The notes beneath the pieces are model-generated. The model saw nothing but the letters and a program-made list of their open reading frames with translations, had not been told where the DNA came from and ran no database searches. Below, piece after piece: positions 45,025-58,302 of a stretch of 64,000 nucleotides of DNA. Positions within the stretch are counted from its first letter, which is position 1. Each line of letters opens with the position of its first letter. This stretch comes from Nemania diffusa (taxonomy: Eukaryota; Ascomycota; Sordariomycetes; Xylariales; Xylariaceae). The translations under genes and the position numbers were made by a program. The DNA lies in assembly GCA_038501195.1 (NCBI GenBank), contig JBBPUQ010000010.1, positions 1,319,501 to 1,383,500 of the forward strand. The letters are read 5' to 3'.

Positions 45025-46203
45025 GAAGCGGCCAGGTCATACCTCTTTTAGACATTGGTGGGGTTGAGTATCCTTGTAAGATAACGGTCTAGATTTGCTA
45101 AGAAGATACTTAAGCAGTACGCCTATTTCCGCCACAAAATTAAGTACCTCGCTAACACCGAGGATGCTCCACATCGATCTTCTTTAGCTCTAAAGCGCCA
45201 CTAAAGCCAACCGATTGAATCTAGTGGTAAAAGTTGATATCTATTCCACTTATAGCTGTTGTGAATTTATCGACGAGCGGTGCCGCTGTGCAAGATCCGA
45301 ACCACTGCCTAGTAAGCTGTTTAATTTAGACATTTTTGCGGATGACGAAGTGGTGCCGATGATCATGGTCCAAGTAAAGTGTCAACTTGTCAATACATAC
45401 CATCTAGTAACATGTGACGACAGCCCAAGAGGTATTGATACACGGATAGCCGGTTACCAAACCGTCCCCCGATTGTACATCCGAGCTATGAAATCTATGT
45501 CGGCGTTTGCTATACGTGGGCAAGTTTTTGCAAGTTACAACGCAGGACCACCAAAAACACTGAATTTGCCCCACTTTATATGTCGGTCGACAAGCAACTG
45601 TAACTAGCGAGATTATGCAGCTTACTATTTTTTACGAGACAGGCTTAACAATAACGGCGGCAGCAATAACAACATTAATAACAACAACAATAATAACGAC
45701 TATTTTTCTGCTTTTTTTTTCTGCTCTTATTAAAAGAATATGTCGAAAGCTGAGTCGCTGGTTTGTTGTATAACCGGCGGCTCGGCCATATAAAGGGTAA
45801 CCGCTGCGCACCGACTGGACGACCTGCGGTCGCGCTTTAACCGCCAAGCGATCGGATTGCATTCGCTATAATGCCTGCCCCTTTACAAGCCGCCCATCCA
45901 ATTGTTATTTCTTATATATATAAAAAAATATTTATTTGTACAATTACACATTATATATTACATAAGTAAAGTGCTAGCAAAAGCTTAAACCGTTTGTTAG
46001 ACGATAATATATTGGTTCGTACGCGATTTGCAAAACTAAAAACAAAAGTGAGGGAAAAATAGTTTTGTCGGTATTGGTATACCTGGCCCTTCCTAGACCC
46101 CCTCTGCTAGGCTCTTTCTCACTTTCATTTCGACCATTTTGACATATAATACCTACTTAGAATTAGAAAAGTCGGCTACTGAAATTCTTATCAAATCCAT
46201 GTC
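45025..46203. other. intergenic with a low-complexity tract; no gene recognised
   Basis: An open frame at 45215-45607 (plus) has 130 codons but no recognisable motif. Around 45645-45715 lies an imperfect AAC/AAT trinucleotide tract followed by a T-run. The stretch leads into the 3' end of the aldo/keto reductase gene. Confidence 0.45.
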
Positions 46204-47206
46204 TCAAAGCCCAGCTTTTGAGTCTCCTTCTTCGCCTTCTAAATTCTTTGTCTCTTCCTCCGAGATCTTCTCTAGAAGTTTCTCAAAATCTTTACTGAAC
46301 GGTTTCAATTCCTCGACAAGTTGGGCATCGTTCAGGACCGAATCGACCACTTTCAGGTCGTTCTCCATACGTTCCGCTCTTGTTGTTCCATCGAGGATCT
46401 GTACATTGCCAAGAGACAATATAAGTAGATAGACAGCGAGAGCTTTCTCCACTTTCAGCTTGCTAGCTAGGGTAGCAACAACCTCGGAATTGAGAATGTC
46501 ATCGTTGTTTTTTAAACCTCTGAAGGATTGGTACATCAAGTCATGCTTCTTGCAGAGGGCTCTGACCTCTACATCGAAAGCGTTGGCCCGGGTGAAAGGG
46601 TTTTGTACGATGACAGGCTTGATATTGGCCGTGTTGATCAGCTTCTCGAGTAGTATAGCTCCGATGTTCGAACATCCTAGAAGACGAGCCTTAGTGGGAA
46701 CGAAGCTTTCCAACGTCTTCCAAGCAATGAAATTGTCTTCCTCCTTCTCGAAAGGAATATGAAGGAACAAGACGTCCAGACAGTCGACTTTCAGGTTGTG
46801 CAGAGTCTGGTGGACGGACTCCACGATCTGGTCATGGATATCCTTGTGTTCATCAAACGGGATTTTGTCGGGATCGTGCGCCCATACAGGGCAGTACTTG
46901 GACTGGATCTATTGTCCGTTCCCGTCAGCGACTACGGCATAGATCACCTAATATTGGTAGACTGAGGCATGCACATACGAACAAGTCTTTACGGTTGAGG
47001 CCGGATGCTAGAGCCCGGGCAATGCCCTCGCCAATCAAAGGTTCATCGTAGGCAGTAGGGTAATTGGCAGAATCGACACCTCTAAAGCCTTTGTTGATCG
47101 CCTCCTCAGTGAGATCCGCCGTCCTCTCCTCTTTCCACGCAGTGCCGTACAGGAGGTGCATGGATCCCGCCCCGAAACCCAGTTCTGATATAGTTAGCTC
47201 TGTCAT
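46204..47206 (-). CDS. aldo/keto reductase
   Basis: Two exons (46979-47206 and 46204-46908) give 310 residues from MTELTISELGFG. The catalytic tetrad is present: Asp and Tyr in DSANYPTAYDEPLIGEGIA, Lys in IQSKYCPVWAHD, which is reached only by splicing out the 70-nt intron, and His in VLFLHIPFE. SNIGAILLEKLI and VQNPFTRANAFD follow the usual barrel order. The C-terminus is unusually acidic (KISEEETKNLEGEEGDS). It is a NADPH-dependent carbonyl reductase of unknown substrate. It stands alone at the edge of the AT-rich block. Confidence 0.8.
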
Positions 47207-48079
47207 AGTGGCAGTAATGGGGCTTAGCTGCGAATGGAGGGTTGTCAAAAATCTTGGCCAACTTGAAAGGGATAGGGGCGAATTCACAGTGAGGGCACAG
47301 TGAAGAATAGTTCTAAAAGTTCGATTACAATGGGTGGATTGATGATGAAGCTTTTATGTGAAGATTTGATGAGTGACAAGGCCAGAGATGATTGAGAATA
47401 CCTAGATACAACCCGTAGAAATGCGACTGTATATGACTATGATTTATAGCATACTTTAGGGCCCCTTGTAGGCTGTAGTATATTATATCACTTTAAGCTA
47501 GAACCTGTGTTACTAGAGGCGTGCGATCTATCTCCTCTTAGCACTCTCGCTTCTATAATGTCTTAGATGCCGACCTGTATCTGGCCCAGCTGCCTAGGTA
47601 GCTAGGAGAACAAGAAAAATAGAAGAAGAAAGATTAAAATGTACGTCAAGATATGTGGCTGGGCGAACTTGACTTGTTTTTTAGGGTCATTACTGCTACA
47701 ATTACAGCCCGTAAATCAAGAGTCAAAATAACGAATCAAAAAAAAAAAAAGAATCGGCAATGCTTTCTAATTTTTCCAATGTATTACAACCAATATGTCA
47801 ACCTTTACTTGGGAAAGGTTCTTCAAATATATATATTCTCCAAATTCGCCTTGTTCTACCATGGAAATGGCTGCAGTACCTCGGCGAAACATGACTAAGC
47901 AAGTATCTCGAACTCATTGAAAATTTGTCTAGATAGAAAATATTGTCATACAGCTTGGCCCTACAACTGGAGTACAAACTCCTCTTGTTCACACTGCTTC
48001 AGTTTCTAGCAAATAAAGAGTGATTTTAGCACAAAAGATAAAAAAGAAACGCTTTGTTAATAAAAGGCCTGACAATCCA
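47207..48079. other. intergenic flank of the AT-rich block
   Basis: No gene. AT content rises from about 47640 toward the block, and a poly-A run lies near 47740. Confidence 0.5.
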
Positions 48080-51000
48080 ACCAGTACCCCTCTAGACCCA
48101 TATAATTAAGCAACAGCCTTTTAACCAATAAAATTATAAAAAGTGCTTCTACTTAATTAATAGCTACTTAGTTAATAATTTACTTCTTTTACTTTTTTTA
48201 ATCTTTTTTACCTCTATTTTTTTTACAACTACTTTTTATTACTTACTATTATTACTAACACTATTATTACTGCTACTACTACTGCTGCTTAAATATTTAA
48301 CTTTAAAAGCTAAATATATAACAATTAATTTATAATCAATTAATAATTAATAATAAATTGATTAAAAATTGATTTATTAATATATATAACATATATATAT
48401 TAAATATAGCGTTTTTACTAAACATTTAAAAAATCTACTTATTTATAAATTAAATAAAGTAAAATATATAATATTTAATTATTAATCGATAGCTATTTAA
48501 TTATTAATCGATTATAGAATAAAAACTTTATTGTTGCTTTTAGCAAATTATTTTGTTATATTTGCTTAAGTAGTACTAACAGTAGCAACAACAAAAATAA
48601 TAGATCTATTGTTATTTATTTAAATATTATAAATATTCGATATTTAATTATTAATTAATAAACAATTAATTATTAATTAATTATAGCACAAACAATTTTA
48701 AGCTTTTAATTTATATAACTATTTAAAAAAAAGTTATATATTTAAAGTTATATCGTTTATATTTAAAACTATAAATATAAAACAATATTATATTATTAAC
48801 TATAAAATATAATATTTAATTATTATTTAATTATTAATTAATTGCTAATTAAATTAAACTTTTATAAATATATTATAAAATATATTAACAAAAATATAAC
48901 TGCAGCAGTTACTATAAAACTACTTAAATAAATACTAATTAATTAATAATTAATTTTTAATTAATTACTAATTAAATTTAATATTTAATTTATTATTAAT
49001 ATATTTACTAAGTTTTTTTGCTACTAAATTAGTAAATATATTATTAAACGCTAAAATTAAAAATTTAACTTTAATAAAAATTAATTGTTTATAATCCTTT
49101 ATTGCAAAATATATATCGATTAAAATTCGATTGTTAATTAATTGCTAATCAATTATTATATAAAATAATAAAATCATTAGCATTTTTATATATAAATTAA
49201 TTTATTATATCAGCTATATATATAAAAATTATACTATAGCTAGTTATAAAGCTAAAAGTATATACTTCGATTAATATTCGATTAATATTTGATTTATTTT
49301 TAATTACTAATTAATTATTACAAACTACTTTTTTTAAAAGCTTAATAATATATACTTAATTTAAAAAAAATTCGTAACATTTATTAACAAAAATTTTAAT
49401 AATAAACTTTTTATTACAAATAACAATATTTTTAATAAACTAAAAATATTTGTAAGCATTATTAACAGTAGTAAAACTTCGATTATAAAATTTATAGTTA
49501 TTAAATAAATTATTTAAAAAAAACTAATAAATTTAAAATTTGATAATTAATTGATTATTAATTGATTATTTATATATTGTATTAATTTAATAGTATTAAA
49601 AAGTTTAAATGTTTTTATTAGTATTTAATTAATAATAAATAATTAATCGATTATTTTAAAATATAAATATTTAAATGTTTTAAAATTTCGTTTAGTAAAA
49701 AAGCAAAAACTAAAATATTAAAAGTTTTGATTTACAAATAAAAAACATTAAATTTTAATCGATTATTAATCGATTATTATATAAATAGCAAAATTTTTAA
49801 ATATAAAAGCAAATACTATTATATTTTTTATATTAATTAGTATATTTAAATAAATATATAAATGTTTAATATTAAATTACTTTTTAATTATTAATTGATT
49901 AAAAGTAATAACAAAATAAAAATACTTAGTTTAAAATTAAAGTTAATCGATTTATTATCAATTATTAATCAAATATTATATAATATAAGTTTTATTATAG
50001 ATATATTTATAAATAATATATATATTATTAATTAATAATTAATTGATTATTAATTAAATACTGCAGTTTATATTTAAAAAAAATCGTAATAAATATTATA
50101 TATATATATTATTAATTGATAACTAATCGATTATTAATTAAAACATAAATATAAATAAAATAGTTTTATTTTATATTTTAATATTTATATAGTTATTTTA
50201 TTTATTTTAGTTATTATAGTTATTATTATTGTTTTATTTATTATAATTATTATATTTATTATATTTATTATATTTATTATATTTATTATATTTATTATAT
50301 TTATTATATTTATTATAGTTAATATTGTTATTTTATTTTTTATATTTATTATAATTATTATATTTATTATAGTTGTTATAATTATTATAGTTATTATATT
50401 TATTATATTTATTATATTTATTATAGTTAATATTGTTATTTTATTTTTTATATTTATTATAATTATTATATTTATTATAGTTGTTATAATTATTATAGTT
50501 ATTATATTTATTATATTTGTTATATTTATTATAGTTAATATTGTTATTTTATTTTTTATATTTATTATAATTATTATATTTATTATAGTTATTATAGTTA
50601 TTATAATTATTATATTTATTATATTTATTATATTTATTATATTTATTATATTTATTATAGTTAATATTGTTATTTTATTTTTTATATTTATTATAATTAT
50701 TATATTTATTATAGTTGTTATAGTTATTATATTTATTATTTTTAATATATTTATTATATTTAATATATTTATTATAATTATTATTATTATTTTATTTTTT
50801 ATATTTATTATAGTTATTATAATTAATATAGTTATTATATTTATTATATTTATTATAATTATTATATTTATTATATTTATTATAATTATTATTGTTATTA
50901 TAATTATTATATTTATTATATTTATTATAATTATTATTGTTATTATAATTATTATATTTATTATTTTTTGTTTATATATATAAATAAATTAAAAATATAT

Positions 51001-54000
51001 TTAATTTATATATAATTTGTTATTATTATATTATATAAATCTTTTTTTATAATATTAATTATAATATTTAATATAAATATTATTATTATTTTATTATTAA
51101 TAATTTATAATATAATTAAATAAAAAAATTATTTTAATAAAAAAAAACATTATATTATAATAAATTTTATTAATAATAAAATAAAAATAAATAATAAAAA
51201 TAAATTAAAATTTATATTAAATATATTTCTTTTAATTAATTTTAAACTAGCTTTGTTATTTTATTATTATATTTTTAAATTTAATATATAGTATTATTTT
51301 AAATAATATATTTTAATTTAATAATATATTAATTATATATATTAATTTATTTAAATAAATATTAATATTTTTTTTAAAAAAAAAATTATATTAATTAATA
51401 ATAATTATAATAATTATAATAATTATAATAAATATAACAATTATAATAATTATAATAAACATATTAACTAATATAAATATAATAATTATAACAATTATAA
51501 TAATTATAATAAATATATTAACTAATATAAATATAATAATTATAATAATTATAATAATTATAATAATTATAAAAAATAAAATAATAATAATAACTATAAC
51601 AAATATAATAAATATATTAAATATAATAAATATAATAATTATAATAACTATAATAACTATAATAAATATAATAAATATAATAAATATATTAAATATAATA
51701 AATATAATAACTATAATAAATATATTAAATATAATAAATATAATAAAGCTATATTAACTATAATAAATATAATAAATATAATAAATATAATAATTATAAT
51801 AACTATAACAACTATAATAAATATAATAACTATATTAACTATAATAAATATAATAAATATAATAATTATAATAACTATAATAACTATAATAAATATAATA
51901 AATATAATAAATATAATAAATATATTAAATATAATAAATATAATAAATATATATATTAACTATAATAAATATAATAAATATAATAATTATAATAACTATA
52001 ACAACTATAATAAATATAATAACTATATTAACTATAATAAATATAATAAATATAATAATTATAATAATTATAATAACTATAATAAATATAATAAATATAA
52101 TAAATATAATAAATATAATAAATATAATAACTATATTAATTATAATAACTATAACAAATATAAAAAATAAAATAATAATAATAACTATAATAAATATAAT
52201 AAATATAATAAATATAATAAATATAATAAATATAATTATATTAATTATAATAACTATAATAAATATAAAAAATAAAATAATAATAATAATTATAATAATT
52301 ATATTAAATATAATAAATATATTAAAAATAATAAATATAATAACTATAACAATTATAATAAATATAATAATTATAATAAATATAAAAAATAAAATAACAA
52401 TACTAACTATAATAAATATAATAAATATAATAATTATAATAATTATAATAACTATAATAAATATAATAAATATAATAAATATAATAACTAAAATAAATAA
52501 AATAACTATATAAATATTAAAATATAAAATAAAACTATTTTATTTATATTTATATTTCGATTAATAATCGATTAGCTATTAATTAACAATATATATATAT
52601 AATATTTACTACGATTTTTTCTAAATATAAACTGCAATATTCAATTAATAATCAATTAGCTATTAATTAATAATATATATATTATTTACAAATATATTTA
52701 TAATATTTAAAAACATATATTTATTTAATAAATTTTTTTTTATAGCAATATATTTCAATTTTTTTTTAAAAAGCTGTCAAAATATACATCAATTAATTAT
52801 TAATCGATTAGCTATTAATCGATAATCAATTAATAATTAATAACTTATTAATTAATAATCGATTATTATAATTTAACAGCTTTTTCAAATATTAGTTCTT
52901 TTTTTTTATTTTTTTATTTTAAATCAAATCTAATTCTTTTTTTTTTATTAACAACTCTAGTTTTTTTGTATTATTTTTTAATTTTACTATTTATACTTGT
53001 TTCTTTTTTAATTCTAGTTGTATTAATAATATATTTTTTTCAAAATTTAAATTTGTATTAGTAAATGTAATATTTTAATATAAACTATATTTAATTAATA
53101 ATTAATCGATAATCAGTTGTTAATTAATTATTAATTGATTAGTAATTAATACTAACTTTTTTAACTGTTTTGTTTTATATAGTTGTTTTATTAATACATT
53201 AAACAATTATACTAAATTAAAAATACTATATTATAAAAAGCTTTTTATTTTATTTATAGCTAATAAAAAAAATTAAAAGCTATTATTAAACTTAATATTG
53301 TTAAAACTAGCTTGCAAACTTAGTAGATATAAAAACAATTCGCTGTTAATTTTTTATTTTTTTAACTTTACAATTAGTTACAATTAATAATTAATTAATA
53401 ATTAATTAACAATTGATTAACAATAAAAATATAAAAAATATTTATTATTTTTTATTATTAAATGTTTAATTTTATTAGCAAAAAATATAAATTGATAAAA
53501 ATACAAAATGTTATATTTTCGATAAATAACTGCTAAATCAAAGTTTTTTTTATTTAATAACTAATTGTTAATCAATTTATAATCAATTATTAATCGATTA
53601 ATAATTAATATATAAATAAAACTTATTTTTTAATATATTTTATAATATATTAATATTAACTTTTATATAAATAGCTTTTTTAATACTACATTTTAGCTAG
53701 ATTTATTGTTCGAAATAATTACTTTTAATTATTTCGATTTATTTACAAACAATTAAAATTTAATCTGCAACAAATTATAAAGTATACTTTTTACTTTATT
53801 TAGTTTTATATATATTAAATATATTAATTGCTTATAATCGATTAACTATTAATTTTTAATTAATTAACAATTTAATATTAGTAATATATAAAACTTATTT
53901 ATTTAATAATTATATAATTTTTAAAACTTTTATTTAAATTGTATATATAACAACTTTATATATTAATTAAATATAATATTTTGTTTGCAATTTTAAATTA

Positions 54001-56721
54001 AAGTTTAAATAAATTAACAATTAATTAACAATTAATTAATAATTAATTAATAATCAAATAATAATATATTTATTTTGTTAACTAATTTTTTGACTTTTTT
54101 TTAGTAATAAATCAAACAAAATCGAATCGTTTGTTAAATATACTAAAACTACTTTTTATAATAACTATTAATTTTATATAAATAAATTTTCAATTTTATA
54201 TATATTAATAAACAATTAATTTTTAATTAATTAGTAATTAATAATAATATATTTATTAACAGCTTTTAGTTTTAGTCGATTATAAAGCTAATAAATCTAT
54301 TTAATACGTTAATAATATATTTTTAAAAAATAATATAACTTTATTTATTTTTAAAAATTTAAAAAACAGCTTAAAATATAAAAGTATATATTTTTACTGA
54401 TTTTAAATTAATAATAACATAAATTAATATAACATTTAATATTAATTAGTAATTAATTAGTAATTAATTAACAATTGATTATTTATTTCGTTTAATACTT
54501 TTGTTATATATTGCTTAAATAATTTTACAATTTTTTCGATTAATTAAATGTTTATAATTTATATCGATTGTATAAATTTGTAAAAATTGAAACAATTTAG
54601 CTTATTTATCGTTAAAACAAATAATTATAAAATTTGCAATATTTTGAAATATTTCTTAAATATACTATAATTAATTAATAAATAGTTTATAATTAATTAT
54701 ATATTAATTAATAATCGATTAACAATCGATTATTATTTATTTAACTTAGTTTGTTGTTTGTTTATTTAAATATTTATTATATTACTATTATATTTGATTT
54801 AGCTAAAAAATATAATATTTAATATTTTTATATTAAATATTAAATTATATTGCTATTAATAAGCAATAAATAAAAAAATATAAACTTTTTATTTATATTT
54901 TAATTTTTTAACTAAATATATATAATAAAGTTTTTTAAAAATATTGTTATTTAATTAGTAATTAATTAACAATTAATCAATAATTAATTAAAAATCAATT
55001 AAAAATTAATATTTACTATATTATAACTTAAAATTATTAATTTTTACAATTAATTTTATAATTTTAGCTTTTAAACTATTAATTAATTTATTTAAAAATA
55101 ACAGCAAATATATATAATATTTATAGTTAATATATAATATATAAAAATTTAATTTTAGATTTAATAAAATAAAAATATTCTATTTTATATTATAATATAG
55201 TTAAATTATATTTTTATAGTTTTAAAAATATATATATGCTATAGTAATTAATTAGCAATTAATTTTTAATTAAATATTAATTAATTAAAAATTAAATATT
55301 AACAATATTTAGTTTAATATTTAATATTTTGTACTATATAGCAACAAAATACTTTATATACTGATTTTTTTTTAGTTAATATATTTTACAATAAATTAAT
55401 TGCAATATTATAATATTGTAAAATATTAACATAAAAATAGCAAATATTGCTTTTTTTATATAAAAAAAACAACAAATAAATATATTGAAATAAATATTAA
55501 AATGTTGCTAAAATTATCTATAATAATTAATTAGTTATTAATTACTAATTAAATATTAATTAAATATAATTATAATTATATTTTTATTTTTAATTTTTTA
55601 ATAATTTTAAATCGACAATTTATTATATATAGTTTATAAAGTTTACTTTTTTTTATTATATTTATATTTTTATATAGCTATTTATATTAATTAATTAATA
55701 ATTATATAGTAATTAATTAATAATTAATTAATAATTAAATAATAATATTTATATTAAAACTTTTATATATTTTTGTTAATTAATTTGCTGTTTTATTTTA
55801 ATTTATATTTTTTTTAATTAATTTTAAATTAATTTTAATATTTTAATATATTTTATATTTTAAATTTTAGAATTAATATATTTATATATTTTTATTTTTA
55901 TACAATTAATTATTACTTAATTATATTAAATGTTATTAAAAAATAAAGCTATAACTTTTTTTTAAAAAATTATTACTAACTTATAATATTATATTTAAAT
56001 AAAAATCGATTAACAATTAATTATAAATTAAATAACAATCGATTAATAATCGATTTATATATTAAATCAAAAAACTTCGCTATTTATTTTTTCGTTTTTT
56101 TTTGCACTAATATAATATAATATACTTTTATTTCGCTAACAATTAAATAATTAAAAAAACTTAAAACTTAAATAAATATTTCAGTAATAATATATTAATT
56201 TATTTACTTATTAAATTTTAATAAAATTAATATTAATTTTAAATTATTTAATTAAAAAAATTTAGTTAGTTTTACTAATTTTTAATAATTAATTAGCAAT
56301 TAATTTTTAATTAATTATTTATTAATTATTTATTAATTACTACTAAATTATTATTATTGCTAAATTATAATTTGTTTAACTTTGCTAATTCAGTAATTAT
56401 AGTATTAATTTTTTACTATTAACTTATATTATTTAAAAATATATTATTAATTTATTTATTAATTATTAATAAAATTGTTATTATTGCTTTATTAAATAAT
56501 ATATAATCAAATAATAATCAATTAATAATTAATTAGCAAATATATATTTTTTTTAAAAAATGTTATAATAGAAAAAGTTGTAATTATTTTGCAATCTTTT
56601 AAAAAGTTATTCATTTTACTAAAATTGAGCCGACTAGTACTAGTGATTTAGCGCTACTGATTACATCCACTTATTCTACCCGATTAAAGATATAATGTAA
56701 TAATTAAAAAGGGGTACTGGT
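48080..56721. repeat. 8.6-kb extreme AT-rich block bounded by a 12-bp inverted repeat
   Basis: The sequence is nearly all A and T, with only scattered C and G, often in TCGAT, AGCT or GCAA, and no coding capacity. ACCAGTACCCCT (48080-48091) and its exact complement AGGGGTACTGGT (56710-56721) lie at the two edges. The palindromic motifs ATTAATTAATAATTAATTAA and AATCGATTATTAATCGATT recur every 100-250 bp. The central 2.7 kb is a large inverted repeat built of TTATTATATTTA-type satellites. It could be an AT isochore from old, mutated transposons, centromere-like DNA or a satellite array. Confidence 0.8.
49990..52715. repeat. large AT-satellite inverted repeat (hairpin-forming)
   Basis: The left arm (about 49990-50960) and the reverse complement of the right arm (about 51380-52715) share long colinear blocks: CTGCAGTTTATATTTA, ATCGTARTAAATATTATATA, GTTTTATTTTATATTTTAAT and TTTATATAGTTATTTTATTT. 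Outside the arm centres the match includes non-repetitive sequence, so it is not just chance between simple repeats. A spacer of roughly 400 bp separates the arms. Within the left arm a unit of about 110 bp (with TTAATATTGTTATTTTATTT) recurs near 50312, 50420, 50531 and 50656. Confidence 0.75.
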
Positions 56722-57056
56722 CAGGTTATATAGGTACACTTATTAGTTGGCTGTGTGGGCTTTTTGTATAATAAAGTACGGATATAGGCATAAAGTCTGC
56801 TTAAGAGGGTAGATTGTCTCGGAGTTTAGCGCTGCGATATCGGCGCCTACAGCTTAATCAACACTCTCTACTTTAACAAACATGTTGTGAATTGTTAATA
56901 TATATTAAGTATAAGTGCCCAGGCCTCAGCTTGAAAACCTCTCTTTATTTTCTCACAAGCTAGGCTGCTGTATAAATTAAAAACTAAACACCTTCCTGCT
57001 ACAAATACTCTCGCTCAACCCAAACCACCTCCTCATCGCCAATCACTCAAGACACT
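56722..57056. other. upstream region of the methyltransferase gene
   Basis: Normal-composition DNA directly after the AT-rich block, probably the promoter and leader of the gene starting at 57057. No specific element was recognised. Confidence 0.4.
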
Positions 57057-58152
57057 ATGCCAGAGCAGTATGTATTTTTGATGCCCTAATTCTTCTACTC
57101 GAAAATAGGCTACTATTTAATGCTTCCCAAACTCTCATTGAAACTTCGTATTATAAGTAGCAACTTCTAATACTTGCATTTATAGAGCTGTTTATACCCA
57201 TGGTCACCACGCCTCGGTCGTGAATTCACACTCACGCCGCACAGCACAGAACTCGGCCGCATTTCTCCTCCCACACATAGAACCAAGCTACCGCATCCTT
57301 GACGTGGGGTGCGGGCCAGGTTCCATCACAATCGACTGTAAGTTTTAGTTTTCGGTGTTGTGTTCGGCTTACTTAAGCCGAGTATGAGAGCCCCTTTTCA
57401 GGCTGAAGCCATGTATAAGAAGCTACCCGCTTCCGCAATATTCACCTAAGTCATCTCAAATGCTCATGAATAAAAATAACTAACAATAGGGTGTTGTAGT
57501 AGCACAACTTGTCCCACAAGGCTCAGTGATTGGGGTCGATGCTGCAGAAGACGTTTTATCACAGGCGCGGGACTTGGCTCGCGCGCGCGGCGTGACGGAG
57601 AACTTGACATTTCAGAAGCACGACGCCAACGAACTACCCTTTGCCGACGGCGAGTTCGATATCGTCTTCTGTCACCAAGTCCTGCACCATGTCCAAGACC
57701 CAGTCGCCATTCTCAAAGAAATGGCTCGCGTCACACGGAAAGGCGGGATCGTCGCCGCACGTGAGGTCGACTACGGGGCCGTTACGTGGTACCCCGAGCT
57801 TCCCGGTATCAAGAAGTGGGACGACGTCCACATGGAGGTCTTCAAGGCGAATAAGGCCCAGCCGAAAGCCGGGAGATATGTGAAGGCTTGGGCGAGGGAG
57901 GCCGGCTTTGCCCCTGACGACATTACTTTTACTTGGGGTCAGTGGAACTACCAGGACGCCGAGGCGGTTGCATGGTCCAAGTCCTGGACCGATCGCGCCC
58001 TTTACTCGTCGTACGCCACTCTATCTCTTAGCAAGGGCTTATCTACACAGGAGGATTTGAATCATATATCGGATAGCTGGCGCAAATGGGGCGAGACTGA
58101 GGGTGCATTCATTATTATACCTAGCGGTGAGGTTTTGTGTCGCGTACGGTAA
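57057..58152 (+). CDS. class I SAM-dependent methyltransferase (UbiE/COQ5-like)
   Basis: Three exons (57057-57067, 57186-57337, 57500-58152) give 271 residues. The first exon encodes only M-P-E and part of Q. The SAM-binding motif is YRILDVGCGPGSITIDLAQL, completed across intron 2. VIGVDAAEDVL (acidic ribose-binding loop), DANELPFADGEFDIVFCHQV and LKEMARVTRKGGIVAAREVD follow. This is the common small-molecule methyltransferase fold of fungi; the methyl acceptor is unknown. The gene begins about 330 bp from the AT-rich block and appears intact. Confidence 0.85.
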
Positions 58153-58302
58153 TTGCATAGATGATATTCAGGGGAGATGGTGAAACTGGGAATTAGAGCG
58201 ATGTACACATTCATTCATAAACGCAGATTTCAAAGGTAAAATGTTCTATAACATGCTAAATCCAGACAGAAGCACATCTTGCAATATTCCTAAGTTGCCC
58301 CT

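Noticed and set aside
45215..45607. 130-codon plus-strand open frame
   Set aside because: No motif, signal peptide, plausible introns or conserved neighbour was found. It cannot be separated from a chance frame.
50200..52500. Regular short AT repeats resembling an array with spacers
   Set aside because: Repeats are contiguous satellite units without unique spacers, in a eukaryotic genome, so this is not a CRISPR array.
48080..56721. AT block as inserted mitochondrial DNA
   Set aside because: No mitochondrial gene, rRNA or tRNA is recognisable anywhere in it, and satellite plus palindrome structure fits nuclear AT-rich DNA better.
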